Position numbers and translations under genes: made by a program
Assembly: GCA_013054445.1 (NCBI GenBank)
Contig: JAAMPI010000385.1
Coordinates: forward strand, 1 to 40,108
Length of the DNA stretch: 40,108 nucleotides
Source: Cudoniella acicularis
Lineage: Eukaryota; Ascomycota; Leotiomycetes; Helotiales; Helotiaceae
Direction: 5' to 3'
The notes under the pieces: model-generated
What the model was told of the DNA's origin: nothing
What the model saw: only the letters and a program-made list of their open reading frames with translations
The model's database searches: none
Shown: piece by piece, positions 1 through 10,340 of the stretch
Layout: each line of letters begins with the position of its first letter
Numbering within the stretch: the first letter of the stretch is position 1

Positions 1-1006
1 CAGTTGAAGTTGATTTTTAAACTAGGCTGTAACTTATACGGGGTCGTGATGCACACAGGGAATTGTTTTAAAGCCTTCGGGTAATGTCACAGGTACATGT
101 GCTGTATCAGATTTCAGATAAGGAAAAATTCGTAAATCCTATATTATACGTAAAATATACCCTCTAACACAAATCAAACGAGTTACGAGTTACTGCACTT
201 CATCATTCTTGGGTTTTGTTTTAAAAGTTACTTCCAGCTTTTATACAACAAGTTTGTAAATATTATTAAGCTCTGAACTTTACCTCTTTGTATTATTGTC
301 TTTAATTTAGAAGATAAAATTATTTTGAAGGTGTGAATCATAGCGTCTTTCGCTCTGCAACACATAAAAGAAAACAATTTCATAAAAGAAAGCCAATAGA
401 TAATCGGCTAGAGAAGACAGGATGTGAATGCAAACCCCTATGAGATTTGCGAATTTCTAAGGCCATTATGTGCTTTAAAGCAAGCTTATAGATAGAAGAA
501 AAGTATTAACTGACACAGGGCATTGCGGTACGGCTGGGTGCATAGTGTATAATGCTTTTTAACGTGGACTTTTATGAAACAAAATAGACGGCTTGGAAAT
601 GATTGAATCCCGCTATTATCAGAAGCGCCTGGAAATTGACGACGGCAGAAAGGCAAGTTCTGATATACTTCGATAGAGTAGGGTTTATTGGAAAATGAAG
701 ATGCACTACCTCTCTTGTACAATTTCAAAACTGCAAGGCTACGATTGGAACAAACCAAGGAAGAAGCACGAAGACTCGTCTTGTGTAAGATTAAATATCT
801 TGAGAATTGAGATGCGGCAAAGCTCGTCGCTAAATGATGTCCAGCGTCCCCAGAAGACGCCTATGTAGACCTGTGTCCCCCCAACATTCTCCCAATGGAG
901 CCAAAAAAAACCAGCGAGAGATTGAATCAGTCTTGTGCCAACGCCAAGCCCATGCTAACCGTCCTGTACTGTTTCTACCGGCCGTCAATTCATAATCTTG
1001 GAAGAA
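1..1006. other. AT-rich intergenic stretch downstream of ubc1
   Basis: No convincing coding frame is visible on either strand. The first 500 bases are AT-rich with many stops in all frames, and the only longer frame (486-758, minus) has no recognisable domain. The last part, about 780-1006, is presumably the 3' UTR of the minus-strand ubc1 gene. No tRNA or repeat was recognised. Confidence 0.5.
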
Positions 1007-1790
1007 TCATGGCTCTCCAAGCAATCTAGCTGTAATATCTCCCATGTAGGCTTCCTCGAGCTCGTAGTCTTGACCTTCATTCTTGTCGATGTGGACAAAC
1101 TCGAAAGCTTCAACAACCCGATCGATGTCGAATCCCATGTTAACGAATCTATCAATAAGGTCCTTATTGTAACCATGATATCTCTTCATTTCCTCTTCCG
1201 CTGATAAAGTCTTCTTTGATTTCGGCTTGGTTGGGGTGGCAGTCTTTGCTACGTTTACATCCCAGTTGGTTTGAGGAGGTGCCGAAGCGTGCTTAATTGC
1301 CCATTCTCGGGCAATCCGTTGAAATTGTTCAGGGTTGTTCATGAGCATGCTTGCTACCTCGGCATCTTGAGGATCCTTCGGTTCAGGTGTGCTGAGAAGG
1401 GATTGTAGGGAAAGAAGAGCGGATTTGATTGTAAGAACTGGGGACCATGCTGTACCCAGAGTATCGAGGCAAATGGCTCCCTTCCAAACTTATTAGCTCT
1501 GTATTTCTATTCTGGGAGATATGCGAACTTACAGTTTGGCTGCTGACATTTGGATGCCACAGCTTGGTCTGAAAGAACATGACAGGTGGGCGAAATGGGT
1601 ATTCCTGTGGAATCTTGACATCCACTATATATGTTCCTCCCTCGTATGGAGTGTCTGGAGGACCTGGGAAAGTTGCCAACAAATGCGAGAGATCAGATCC
1701 ATTTGATGGCTGGCAGAAGATCTTGGAGGCTGTGTCGCTCTGGATATCTGCGAGCTCTTTGGCGATCCTTCGAAGGCGGTTAGAGGCCAT
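1007..1790 (-). CDS. ubc1: Ubiquitin-conjugating enzyme E2 Ubc1 with C-terminal UBA domain
   Basis: Two exons, 1790-1533 and 1480-1007, encode 243 aa. The 52-nt intron (1532-1481) has donor GTAAGT and a CTAAT branch point. The UBC fold covers about residues 1-150: it opens MASNRLRRIAKEL, has the HPN tripeptide in LWHPNVSS just before the splice, and the catalytic cysteine in GAICLDTLGTAW (Cys90) just after it. A linker of about 40 residues leads to a UBA domain (about 190-243, with the MGF loop). This E2 plus UBA layout is that of yeast Ubc1 and human UBE2K (E2-25K), which extend mainly K48-linked ubiquitin chains on proteasome substrates. Length is near the family norm (yeast 215). It is divergently transcribed from rpt2. 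Start chosen at the family-typical N-terminus. Identification is secure; the symbol is by homology. Confidence 0.95.
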
Positions 1791-2659
1791 AATGAGCTCC
1801 CGGACTTGACTCGGCCTGAAAATGGGCTATGAACTCCGGGCTATGGGGTATGGATCGGCTGGAATGCTCCCTCGTGCGAGTTGTCTTCCCGTGGTACTCT
1901 TATCGCTCGTGTAACTTCCGGGAAAGTTGCCCACGATGGTTGAAGAGGGGTAACTTGTCTGATATGGTTATGTTTCGGGTCAAAGTCAGGTTTCTGGACT
2001 CGGTCTGTATTGGTATTAGTAAAGTCTTTAGATGTGCAGCAGAAACATGTATTGTTGCTGTGAAACGCCCGAGGACATAGGAAAGCGGCGGCTAGGCACT
2101 CGCAAGGAAGCCTTACAGTGGATCAAATCGTCTGTTCGTGAGACCTTTGGCGGGGTATCCCGACCGAAGACGAAGCTTTGCAGTTGTATAAACAGAGGAA
2201 TACTGCAGAAACACTTAGAAAAGACCTTTCACGGCTCTGCCTCTGGTGCGCTCATGTAGAGTGGCTGTTATCCGACTGTGCGTGGTTCCAGTAGAGTGAA
2301 GTCGTTGTCGAGGCTGCAGCTGCAAGTAATAACAGGAATAACAGTGTTCGAGTCCGTGCCCGCCCGAGGAGCTGCGAAGCTGCCCTTGATCTTGTGCCTT
2401 GCCCTCGAGCTGTGAATGCCTCGAGTTGATGCCTCAATATTTCTTTTTGCCTGAGGCATAAACTCCCACGCGCTAGAGCTGGCCTGCGCGTTCCTGTCGC
2501 CTGCCGAAATCCAGAGACCATCTGAAGAAGCTGTCATTACAAACACCCTCAGCTTTCAACCACAACCTCAACATCATCCATCCGACCAAGTCGGTCCCTT
2601 ATTGATCCAGCCAAGCTTCCAAGTTGCTCCAGAATCATCACTAAAGTACTGCAGACAGC
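1791..2659. promoter_or_regulatory. Shared divergent promoter between ubc1 and rpt2
   Basis: This 869-bp interval separates the two start codons and holds no convincing gene; the small frames in it have no domain. It must contain both promoters. The segment just before rpt2 (about 2545-2590) is C/A-rich, as fungal 5' leaders often are. I looked for the yeast proteasome control element GGTGGCAAA (Rpn4 site) and did not see it on either strand. Confidence 0.6.
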
Positions 2660-4218
2660 ATGGTAAGCTTCTTTTGGACCCAACTCTGCAGCAAGGCAAT
2701 ATTGACATTTCCATCAGGGACAACAACCATCTGGGCTCGGTGGCTCTGGCCAGGGCGGGGATAACAAGGATGAGAAGGATAAGAAGGTGTGTTAATGGAA
2801 TCACGGAAGAGGTGCTTCTTTTCAGATGCTAATCGTCCTGTGTCCATAGAAGGAGAAGCCCAAGTACGAACCACCTCCCCGACCAACAACCCGAATTGGC
2901 CGAAAGAAGCGCAAGGCAGCTGGTCCAAATGCTTCAGCAAAGCTACCCGCGGTCTATCCTACCTCAAGATGTAAATTGAGATATCTGCGGATGCAACGGA
3001 TCCATGACCATCTCCTGCTCGAAGAAGAATATGTCGAGAACCAGGAACGTCTCCGAAAGGCGAAATCAGCAAAGGAGGGTGCTCCAGCTACGACTGGTGG
3101 CGATTCTGATGCCGCTGATAGAAATGCTGATGAGCGAGGCCGAGTTGACGATATGCGAGGAAGCCCGATGGGTGTTGGTACTCTGGAGGAGATGATCGAT
3201 GATGACCATGCCATCGTGTCAAGCACTACTGGACCCGAATATTATGTCTCCATTATGTCATTCGTTGATAAGGATCTGTTGGAACCTGGCGCAAGCGTCT
3301 TGCTTCACCATAAGTCTGTATCTATCGTTGGAGTTCTCACTGATGATGCCGATCCCCTGGTAACGGTCATGAAGCTCGACAAAGCCCCCACGGAGTCTTA
3401 TGCGGATATTGGAGGTTTGGAGTCCCAAATTCAGGAGGTCAGAGAGTCGGTGGAGCTGCCATTATTACATCCTGAGCTTTACGAAGAAATGGGCATCAAA
3501 CCACCGAAGGGTGTTATTCTCTATGGTGCACCAGGCACCGGGAAAACATTACTGGCGAAAGCTGTTGCAAATCAGACAAGTGCGACTTTCTTGCGTATTG
3601 TTGGTAGCGAATTGATTCAAAAGTATCTGGGTGATGGACCACGACTCGTTCGACAACTTTTCCAGGTATGTAAAAGGTCTAGAATTGTCAAGTATGTTCT
3701 AATTCATTCAGGTCGCTGCCGAAAACGCCCCATCGATTGTTTTCATTGATGAAATTGACGCCATTGGAACAAAGCGATACGAGTCTACGTCTGGAGGAGA
3801 GCGAGAGGTTCAACGAACTATGCTGGAACTCCTGAATCAACTGGATGGTTTCGATGATCGAGGAGATGTGAAGGTTATTATGGCAACAAACAAGATTGAC
3901 ACTCTGGACCCCGCTTTGATCAGACCCGGTCGTATCGATCGAAAGATCCTCTTCGAGAACCCCGATCAAGTCACCAAACGCAAGATTTTCACTTTACACA
4001 CTTCAAAGATGTCTTTGAATGAAGATGTAGATTTGGAGGAATTTATCAATCAAAAGGACGATCTATCCGGTGCTGATATTAAGGCTATCTGCTCTGAAGC
4101 TGGTCTAATGGCACTAAGAGAGCGACGAATGCGAGTTCAGATGGCTGATTTCAGAGCTGCCAGAGAGCGCGTGCTGAAGACGAAGAGCGAGGGCGAGCCC
4201 GAGGGATTGTATTTGTAG
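2660..4218 (+). CDS. rpt2: 26S proteasome regulatory particle AAA-ATPase subunit Rpt2
   Basis: Four exons: 2660-2662, 2718-2786, 2850-3665 and 3712-4218, giving 464 aa. The first exon is the ATG alone, followed by GTAAGC. Splicing gives the N-terminus [10 protein letters not shown], which keeps the Gly2 that is N-myristoylated in yeast Rpt2; alternative upstream starts do not. Next come a Lys-rich segment, the family block [14 protein letters not shown], an OB region, and the AAA module with Walker A GAPGTGKT (about 250-257), Walker B IVFIDEID (about 305-312), and the arginine-finger segment [11 protein letters not shown]. The C-terminus LYL is the HbYX-type tail that docks into the 20S alpha ring and opens its gate. 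Rpt2 is one of six ATPases of the base, unfolding ubiquitinated proteins. Introns are 55, 63 and 46 nt with typical branch points. Length is near the family norm (yeast 437). Identification is secure. Confidence 0.97.
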
Positions 4219-4638
4219 GCAGATAGGTTATGATAGAAGCTAGAGCGCTTGCTTCTTTTCGTGGCACGTGTATTCTAGAGATCATATGAATGAGCTGTGG
4301 TCATTTGAACCATTCTCAATTTGCGACTTCGTGGGCATAATTTCTTATAATAAGGTGACACCCTGCAAACGTAGTGAGATGCAGATTCATGAAGATACCA
4401 AGCAAAGACGGGATTGATTGCCCAATTACTACTTAAGTATAGAGAAATCTACTACACGATCAGATTCGGGACTCAGTCAACATTTGGCATCGTTATTCCC
4501 TTTTGCGGCCATTCAATGTTCCCCTTATGTAAATACTGATTTTGTATTTAAAATCCCAAATATAAACACATGTGATCTCAATCCAAAATCCATTCCAAAA
4601 GGTAAAATAAATCTAAAAAAAAATTTAAAAATATATCA
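4219..4638. other. 3' flank of rpt2 and AT-rich spacer
   Basis: No gene is seen. The first part is presumably the rpt2 3' UTR. From about 4540 the DNA becomes strongly AT-rich (A-runs around 4610-4635) directly before the tRNA-like element, as is common upstream of Pol III genes. Confidence 0.5.
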
Positions 4639-4812
4639 GAGAGGATGGCCGAGTGGTTATAATTTTTTGAAATAGGCTAATACTTTCTTTCTGGTTGAAA
4701 AATCAGTGTGCTTTCTCATAGGGAAACTTGCAGGTAAGAATTTACATCTCTTAGGACGAAGATAGATATCACTAACCACTTTTCTTAAGGGTTCGAATTC
4801 CGTTTTTCTCAG
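4639..4812 (+). ncRNA. tRNA-like Pol III unit (degenerate tRNA-Ser/Leu-type or SINE-like)
   Basis: A type 2 Pol III promoter is visible. The A box TGGCCGAGTGG is at 4646-4656 and the B box GGTTCGAATTCC at 4790-4801, followed from 4820 by T-runs suitable as terminators (one ambiguous base, N, at 4823). The 5' end GAGAGGA (4639-4645) can pair with TTTTCTC (4804-4810), using two G-T wobbles, as an acceptor stem with discriminator A4811. The T arm has one mismatch. The boxes are about 140 bp apart, much further than in a plain tRNA, and I cannot fold a normal D or anticodon arm, so no anticodon is called. AGTGGTTA (4652 region) and TAACCACT (4772-4779) are complementary. It could be a tRNA with a long intron, a tRNA pseudogene or the head of a SINE. 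Confidence 0.4.
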
Positions 4813-5737
4813 TATTTTGATANTTTTTTTTAAATTGTTTTATTTTTATTTTTTAAAATATTATTTCTCTTCTTGGTTAGCCAAGGTTTAAACCGGGTAC
4901 CCGAGCCGAGCTTTAGACGACGAAATGCGGGACAGGACAGGGCATGCTGAGGCGGGGCGTCCCTTGTTGTTCTACATTGTCTTCGACGCCAGAAGTCGAC
5001 TCCCCACGAGAGCATCATGATGCCCAACGAAAGAAAAAGAGATAGGTCGTATGGCGGGGATAAGGCCTTCCTCGCGAGCCCACGATTCGACCAGTGCAAG
5101 AACAGCATTGCCAACATATAAGACATGTCTAGTTGGAGCCAAGTCGAATCACAACTAGGGCAGAGGCAGAGGCGGGTGTGGCCCCGGTGTGGGGATTAGG
5201 ATGCATGAAGCACCACAAGACAACACAAGCAATTCCTACTCCTTCATGACAGCAGAAAGTTTGAACGCCCCCGCCACAATTCCAATAAGCTGCTGCAGCG
5301 CCGGACAACAGAGAAATGTGAGTTACACAGCATTGGCTCGGCTGCAAAAGCCCCAAGGACGACAATGTGGCTACCAATCAATTCGCTGCTCATATCCGAT
5401 TCATATCATATCAAGAATGTGTGTTGCTGCGGTTTGTCCTTCATTTATTACTTTGCTTTTGTCATATTTCTGGGGATAATCAAGTGATAGTTATTTTGAC
5501 AGTTATATTGACAAGTTAAATTGTCGGGTTAGAGTAATCGGATGAAGCAGACTGGTTTATTACCCATGAAGTATAAACACCCCATACCCCTGGCGTCGTC
5601 ACCTCCTTGCTTCAACCCTCTGCACGGAATACCTGGACAGAACCAGAGACCAGCCCATTCATCAAAGGTCAGCAAAAGTTTGTCTAGAGAACCCATTACT
5701 ATATGCGCTTCTAATACTCTGATAGGGAAAAAACACG
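4813..5737. other. Intergenic, no gene recognised
   Basis: After T-runs and AT-rich DNA to about 4870 the composition turns mixed. Short frames on both strands (4830-5126, 5129-5377, 5189-5479) show no domain or consistent coding signal. A 10-bp palindrome CGGGTACCCG lies at about 4895. Nothing else is supported. Confidence 0.45.
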
Positions 5738-6376
5738 ATGTCCTTGTCTACCAACAACACCACACTCAGCGACACCGTCTACCTAGTAGATATCCCCCAA
5801 CAAGTCTAGGCAGCAGAACACACGGGCTCAGCTCGTGCATCTCTGGTGCTGCCATGTCTCGATGGGCTCTTTTTGGCCGTCCAAGTCTACATGAGAGGAT
5901 ACGCACAGGCGCTGCGGACAGTATGTGCCAAGGATATCCACCACCAAATATTCCCTACAAATACAATGGCATGCAGCTTTCTAGGACTGTTTGATCGAGG
6001 GCTGGCTGAGGACATATCGCCCGTAGGAGGGCCCTTATCATGGATGGCCCTAGTGCAAGAAATACTCATCGCTTCATGGGCAAAGGCACGGTCAAACGCG
6101 AGTAAAGTCAGGTCCGAGATATTCAGAGGCTCCAGCACGATAACTGGTTCTGGCAGCATGTGCCGTCCTTCCAGCTGGCTAGGAAGCTACAATGGATATT
6201 GGGACCCATTTGTCAGGAGTGTCCGGATTCATGGAAGTGACTTCTGCTGCTCTATAGCTGTTGAGGCGTATCAAGCAGACCATGTGGCCTGCCATGTCCC
6301 GAGAAATATCCCAATCGGCTGTGAGTCTGCATACAATTACGAGGCTGAATTCAGAAAACTAACCAAGAACCTTTAG
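5738..6376 (+). pseudogene. Unrecognised frame interrupted by one in-frame TAG (possible pseudogene)
   Basis: From the ATG at 5738 the frame begins MSLSTNNTTLSDTVYLVDI and meets TAG at 5807-5809 (codon 24). The same frame then stays open for 188 codons, to the stop at 6374-6376. No intron with plausible GT-AG signals and adequate size removes the stop. The protein shows no motif I recognise, with a hydrophobic patch just after the TAG (LVLPCLDGLFLAVQVYM). A 90-codon frame is also open on the opposite strand (5887-6159), which weakens the coding argument. This may be a decayed gene, a wrongly modelled gene, or chance. Confidence 0.25.
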
Positions 6377-7269
6377 CGTACTCAAGAGTCAAGAATCGGC
6401 CATCTCCGACTCCTTACCCGCTAACCCGAAGATCGAAAAAATGTCCTGCAATGCATCATGCATGCAATGCTCATCTCTGCCCGATTTCAAACTGCTTCTC
6501 ATACTGTCTTTTGCTTTTCGAACCTTAGTTGGGCGTTAGATCTTGACCGCCACTTTCCACCAATGCGCACGAAGCCGTGTATTGCCGTTTTTTCAAACAG
6601 CAAACGCCTTCTTTTGTATCGTCAGTTTGAGCATCTCATTTCATATTGATGGCAATAGCTGAATGCCACGTCTGTTGCATTGTTAAGCGCGATCCTTCAA
6701 CCACGTCAGCCGTGTAATTTCAATCAAAACTCTTTGCACAGCCTCGTTGCGTGTTATGTTAAGACACCTACTCGTAGTTAACTTGCCAAGATTCTGCAGT
6801 GTGGTACTTCTCACCGAGGTTGTGCAGCAGGTTGTCGTCCCAAAATCTCTTCAAAAAAGAGTCACAATTACACAGACGACAGTGGACCAATCGATCTAAA
6901 TTCTGGACCCTCATTTAGGAAGTTCAGTAGAGTTATCGTAGTTTGCGGGTTGGGTCGTTCTCCCTACAACCTCTGCCTCGTGGATCGTAATTCGACTTTT
7001 GGGCTCGTTCACCTGGTGGTTGGGCCGTTGCTCTTCGGAACGCCCTGCAATTATAATTGGTTGACGACACGTGAGAGGTTTCACTCCTGCCAATGACCTC
7101 TACAAGGCGACAGAAGTACTTCATGAACGGAATGAGTTGTATATTTTCAGAATACCTTCTTTATTAAAACCAGATCGTACCGCCCATTTTTTTTTAAACT
7201 TAGTACCTTGATTCCTGGTACCTCATTGTGTCAGATCACCTATTTTTTGAAGAATGTTATTAGTTGACG
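6377..7269. other. Intergenic region upstream of the CorA-like gene
   Basis: No convincing gene is present; short frames at 6458-6649 (+) and 6911-7124 (-) lack domains. The last 150 bases before 7270 are AT-rich and should hold the promoter of the CorA-like gene. No clear TATA box or repeat could be assigned. Confidence 0.45.
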
Positions 7270-9812
7270 ATGAATAACACCATTGAACGAAGAAATGTCG
7301 ACCAAAACACACAAGGAATTTCCTCATCCGTCTTGCAATATTGCTGGCCCGAGAAGTTCACAAAGCGCCGAAAATTTGATCGCAATACCGAAAGCCAACC
7401 CTATATCGAATACCTTGAAACTCAATTATACGACGGTGAGGAGGAGGAGGATGAGGATGAGGATGAGGAGGATGCTGATGAGGAGGATGCTGACGAGGAT
7501 GCTGATGAAGAGGGTGACGATAAAAACGATATATCGAGTGAGGATGATGATTCCACAAACGAGCCCGAGGATCAAGGCGAGGGGCGTCAAGATACGTTGG
7601 GATATCAGGACGAAAAAAGAAATAGCGGCAAAGGAACTGAAACTTGCGATCGGGGTAGCGTTTTCAGACGTTTCATGAAAGGCTGGATAGGGGACGAGGA
7701 TGAAAATCAGGTTGATGAGGTGGCGAGCTTTTGTGAAACAAGCCCTAGGAATGCCCTCAATCCAAAATCTGTGGCATTACTTGACGACAGAAATGATGGT
7801 GGTATTAAGTTTGACAAGAAAGGACACTACAGGCCAAACCTAGGGCCTCTTACCCTTCAAGAATTTTACGAAAAGTTAAGTAAAAGGGTATGCCAAATCT
7901 CATGCTGGTATCAGAGCTCTAGAGAACTGACACAAACTGCACAGCGCTTTAGAGTCGATTCCGACCAAACTACCACTACCAATGCATTTGAAGACGAGGA
8001 AAATGACGCGGAGAGGCGATTAGTGTATGTCATAGAGCTCATATGTTCTAAATTATATAATTTGACTAATATGTCTAGTTTTATCCCTGATTTAGATTCG
8101 TTGACTATTAAGGCTATTATAACAACGGCACCGCTCACCCAAGCTTCGCCTTTAAGGGATCTTTTATACAAGCACTTAACGGGCAAAACATCTATAGGAG
8201 TTACTATTCCTGTAAGTACTAGTAGATTAAATATCCGTGCTATATCACTTTAACCTATGCTAATTATTATGTGATAGTCTCGCGGGTTTTCTATCTTTAC
8301 TCTCGAATTCCACATACCATATTATGTGTTAAAAAAAAGGCGAAGAACTACTTATAGATACTCGAAAGAAATCTGATAGTCAACCTTTAAGACAGTCACA
8401 GAAATTACCTTTCCTGTCTGGACCTATGGATACAGTAAAGCCTATAGATGAGGACTACTGTTTGTATGAGGCCCAGATATCAATTACTGTGACAGGAATT
8501 GACCATTGGGTATGGACTGCCTATGGGTTTGTCGATAATTATTTTGGATCGACGGAGACGGCAGACTCCTACTATAAGTTAAAGGGAAAACTTAGAGGGC
8601 GAGCAGATCCTATTTCGGCTGGGCACCTTAACGGCGATGAACCTATCTGGACTCCTAGAGAGTATTTTTTAACAGTGGTTCAGATCCGCATTGAAAAAGT
8701 CCTAAGGGAATGGAACTTGATAGTCTACACGATTGAAAATAAAATAAAATGGTACGTATTATATATGGAATTTGGCTTCGCTTTTACACTTGGATCGGTG
8801 GCGGGAATTACCACTGTTCCTTATAACACTTTTGTGGTAGCAGATAGTTCTTACCCTACTATTCCCATCCAAAGCTTTTGCTGTGGTGTCTAGTGGTAAA
8901 CGCTAATTGACTTGTTTTCAACTAGGTCCAGAGATAACCATGAATTTCCACTGGCATACAACGACCCCAAAACCACGGCCAAAGTGCTGGATTTTAGTGT
9001 GTGGAATACTCGAATGGTGGCGCTTTTATCTAAATTGATCAGTGGTCTCTCTAAAACCGTTCGGGCGTGGGAAAGATTTCGAGGAACAGAAATCGGCTAT
9101 TTTCAAAATAATGGCCAGATTTCGCCATCCCTCAATCCCTCACTGATTGCTATTAGCAAGTGTTTTGATGAATTGAAGTTCAATCTATGGGCGTTGGAGG
9201 AATTGAAGAAAGAATTGAGTGAGGGCAGCCCCCAGGGTGTAAGTCATCTCCTTGAAAGCAAACTGCATTCACCAGCTTGAGAGACGGAGGCTAAAAACCA
9301 CAGCTTCATGCTCATCTGAGCTTCGAAAATAACGCCGCCGCGATCTTCCAGCAGAGATCCGCCAAGAAACTGGAGGATCTCACTGTTATTACTATCGTAA
9401 GTTCACCTGGACAATATTGGGTTTGAGTAGTACATCTAATTAATTACTTTCCAACCCATAGATCTTCTTCCCTATGGCTCTTGCCGCAAACCTGTTCAGC
9501 GCCCAGGGGGTTTTACCTTTTACCTCGAGCTTCGTGAAATTTATATATGGGGTCCTTATCATAGTGGCCCTTATGGTGGCGATACTTATAGTCTTATCCA
9601 ACTGGCGCTTTTGGCTGCAAACAGTGGTTGACTACGCCCAAAAGTTAATCACCCGTTATAATGAACGACAACGCGGAAGCGAAATTTCCTGCGGTACCAG
9701 CGTCCCCCTTGCGAAGCCTTCGAATCTGAATATTTTTGCCAGGAGAGCTCTGAAGGCTGACTCGTGGGACATTGAGCAGGGGCAGAGGAAACGGAGGCAG
9801 GCTAAACTTTGA
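7270..9812 (+). CDS. CorA-like Mg2+ transporter-type membrane protein, with one frameshift
   Basis: Seven exons are inferred: 7270-7887, 7945-8024, 8079-8211, 8278-8751, 8926-9238, 9304-9396 and 9462-9812. The product is about 686 aa once a one-base frameshift in an A8 run (8331-8338, near residue 295) is allowed for. An acidic D/E-rich segment lies at about 53-87. The middle carries blocks I associate with a fungal CorA-related family: RRLVFIPDLD, LRDLLYKHLTG, SIGVTIP, FTLEFHIPYY, LYEAQISITVTG, WVWTAYGFVDNYF. The C-terminus has two membrane segments (about 571-590 and 598-615) separated by NLFSAQGVLPF, which sits where CorA has its GMN loop; GMN itself is absent, so Mg2+ transport is not assured. 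The first two introns (57 and 54 nt) are multiples of three and stay open if unspliced. Without the frameshift correction the product would end shortly after the A-run. The exact first ATG is moderately certain (in-frame TTG lies just upstream). Confidence 0.7.
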
Positions 9813-10340
9813 ACGAGTTGCTTTTGCGGGTGCTACTACGTGCAAATTGACTTTACTGGAGGCTAGCTCCGAAGGTTAGCTGTGTTAGTCATTTTTATCT
9901 GTTCTTTGTATGCATGATACCCTTCTAGAAAGCCTTGGAAGTTTTGGCAACGAATGGAATATCATGTTGAATGCAGATGAGTTAGTTGCTCGAGTGTCCT
10001 GTCAACGAATGGTTGATACAGCCATCGCTAGCCGTGTCACGGGCCGGGCCACCCCAATCATTCGCAGAATCTTGGGACGGTTAGGTGCTTAAACCGCCTC
10101 AAACATGACTGAAATTCATTACTTGATGTTCCATACAATCAATGATGTGGTTGCCTGATCGATGCCCAATGACCCAACCAGCCTCATATCCAGCAATGTG
10201 CCAGCGCACCACACGTCACTGCGTGACCAACTTGACCACCATCTTTTTTATCTCGAGTAGAAAGCGACCGATAGTTCAAACACAGCCTTCTCTCAGCGCT
10301 TTCAATGCGAAGCCTTACATAGTAGCACTACTAGTTCCTA
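9813..10340. other. Intergenic spacer before the ArgRS-like gene
   Basis: This is the 3' flank of the CorA-like gene and the promoter and leader of the ArgRS-like gene. A 60-codon frame at 9910-10092 and another at 10142-10489 that runs into the ArgRS-like first exon have no recognisable domain, and I treat them as chance frames. Confidence 0.5.

Noticed and set aside
9239..9303. Apparent second frameshift in the CorA-like gene at the run of five As near 9292
   Set aside because: Using the acceptor at 9303 (CCACAG) instead of the earlier CACCAG makes the exon join in frame, so the A-run is intronic and no indel is needed.
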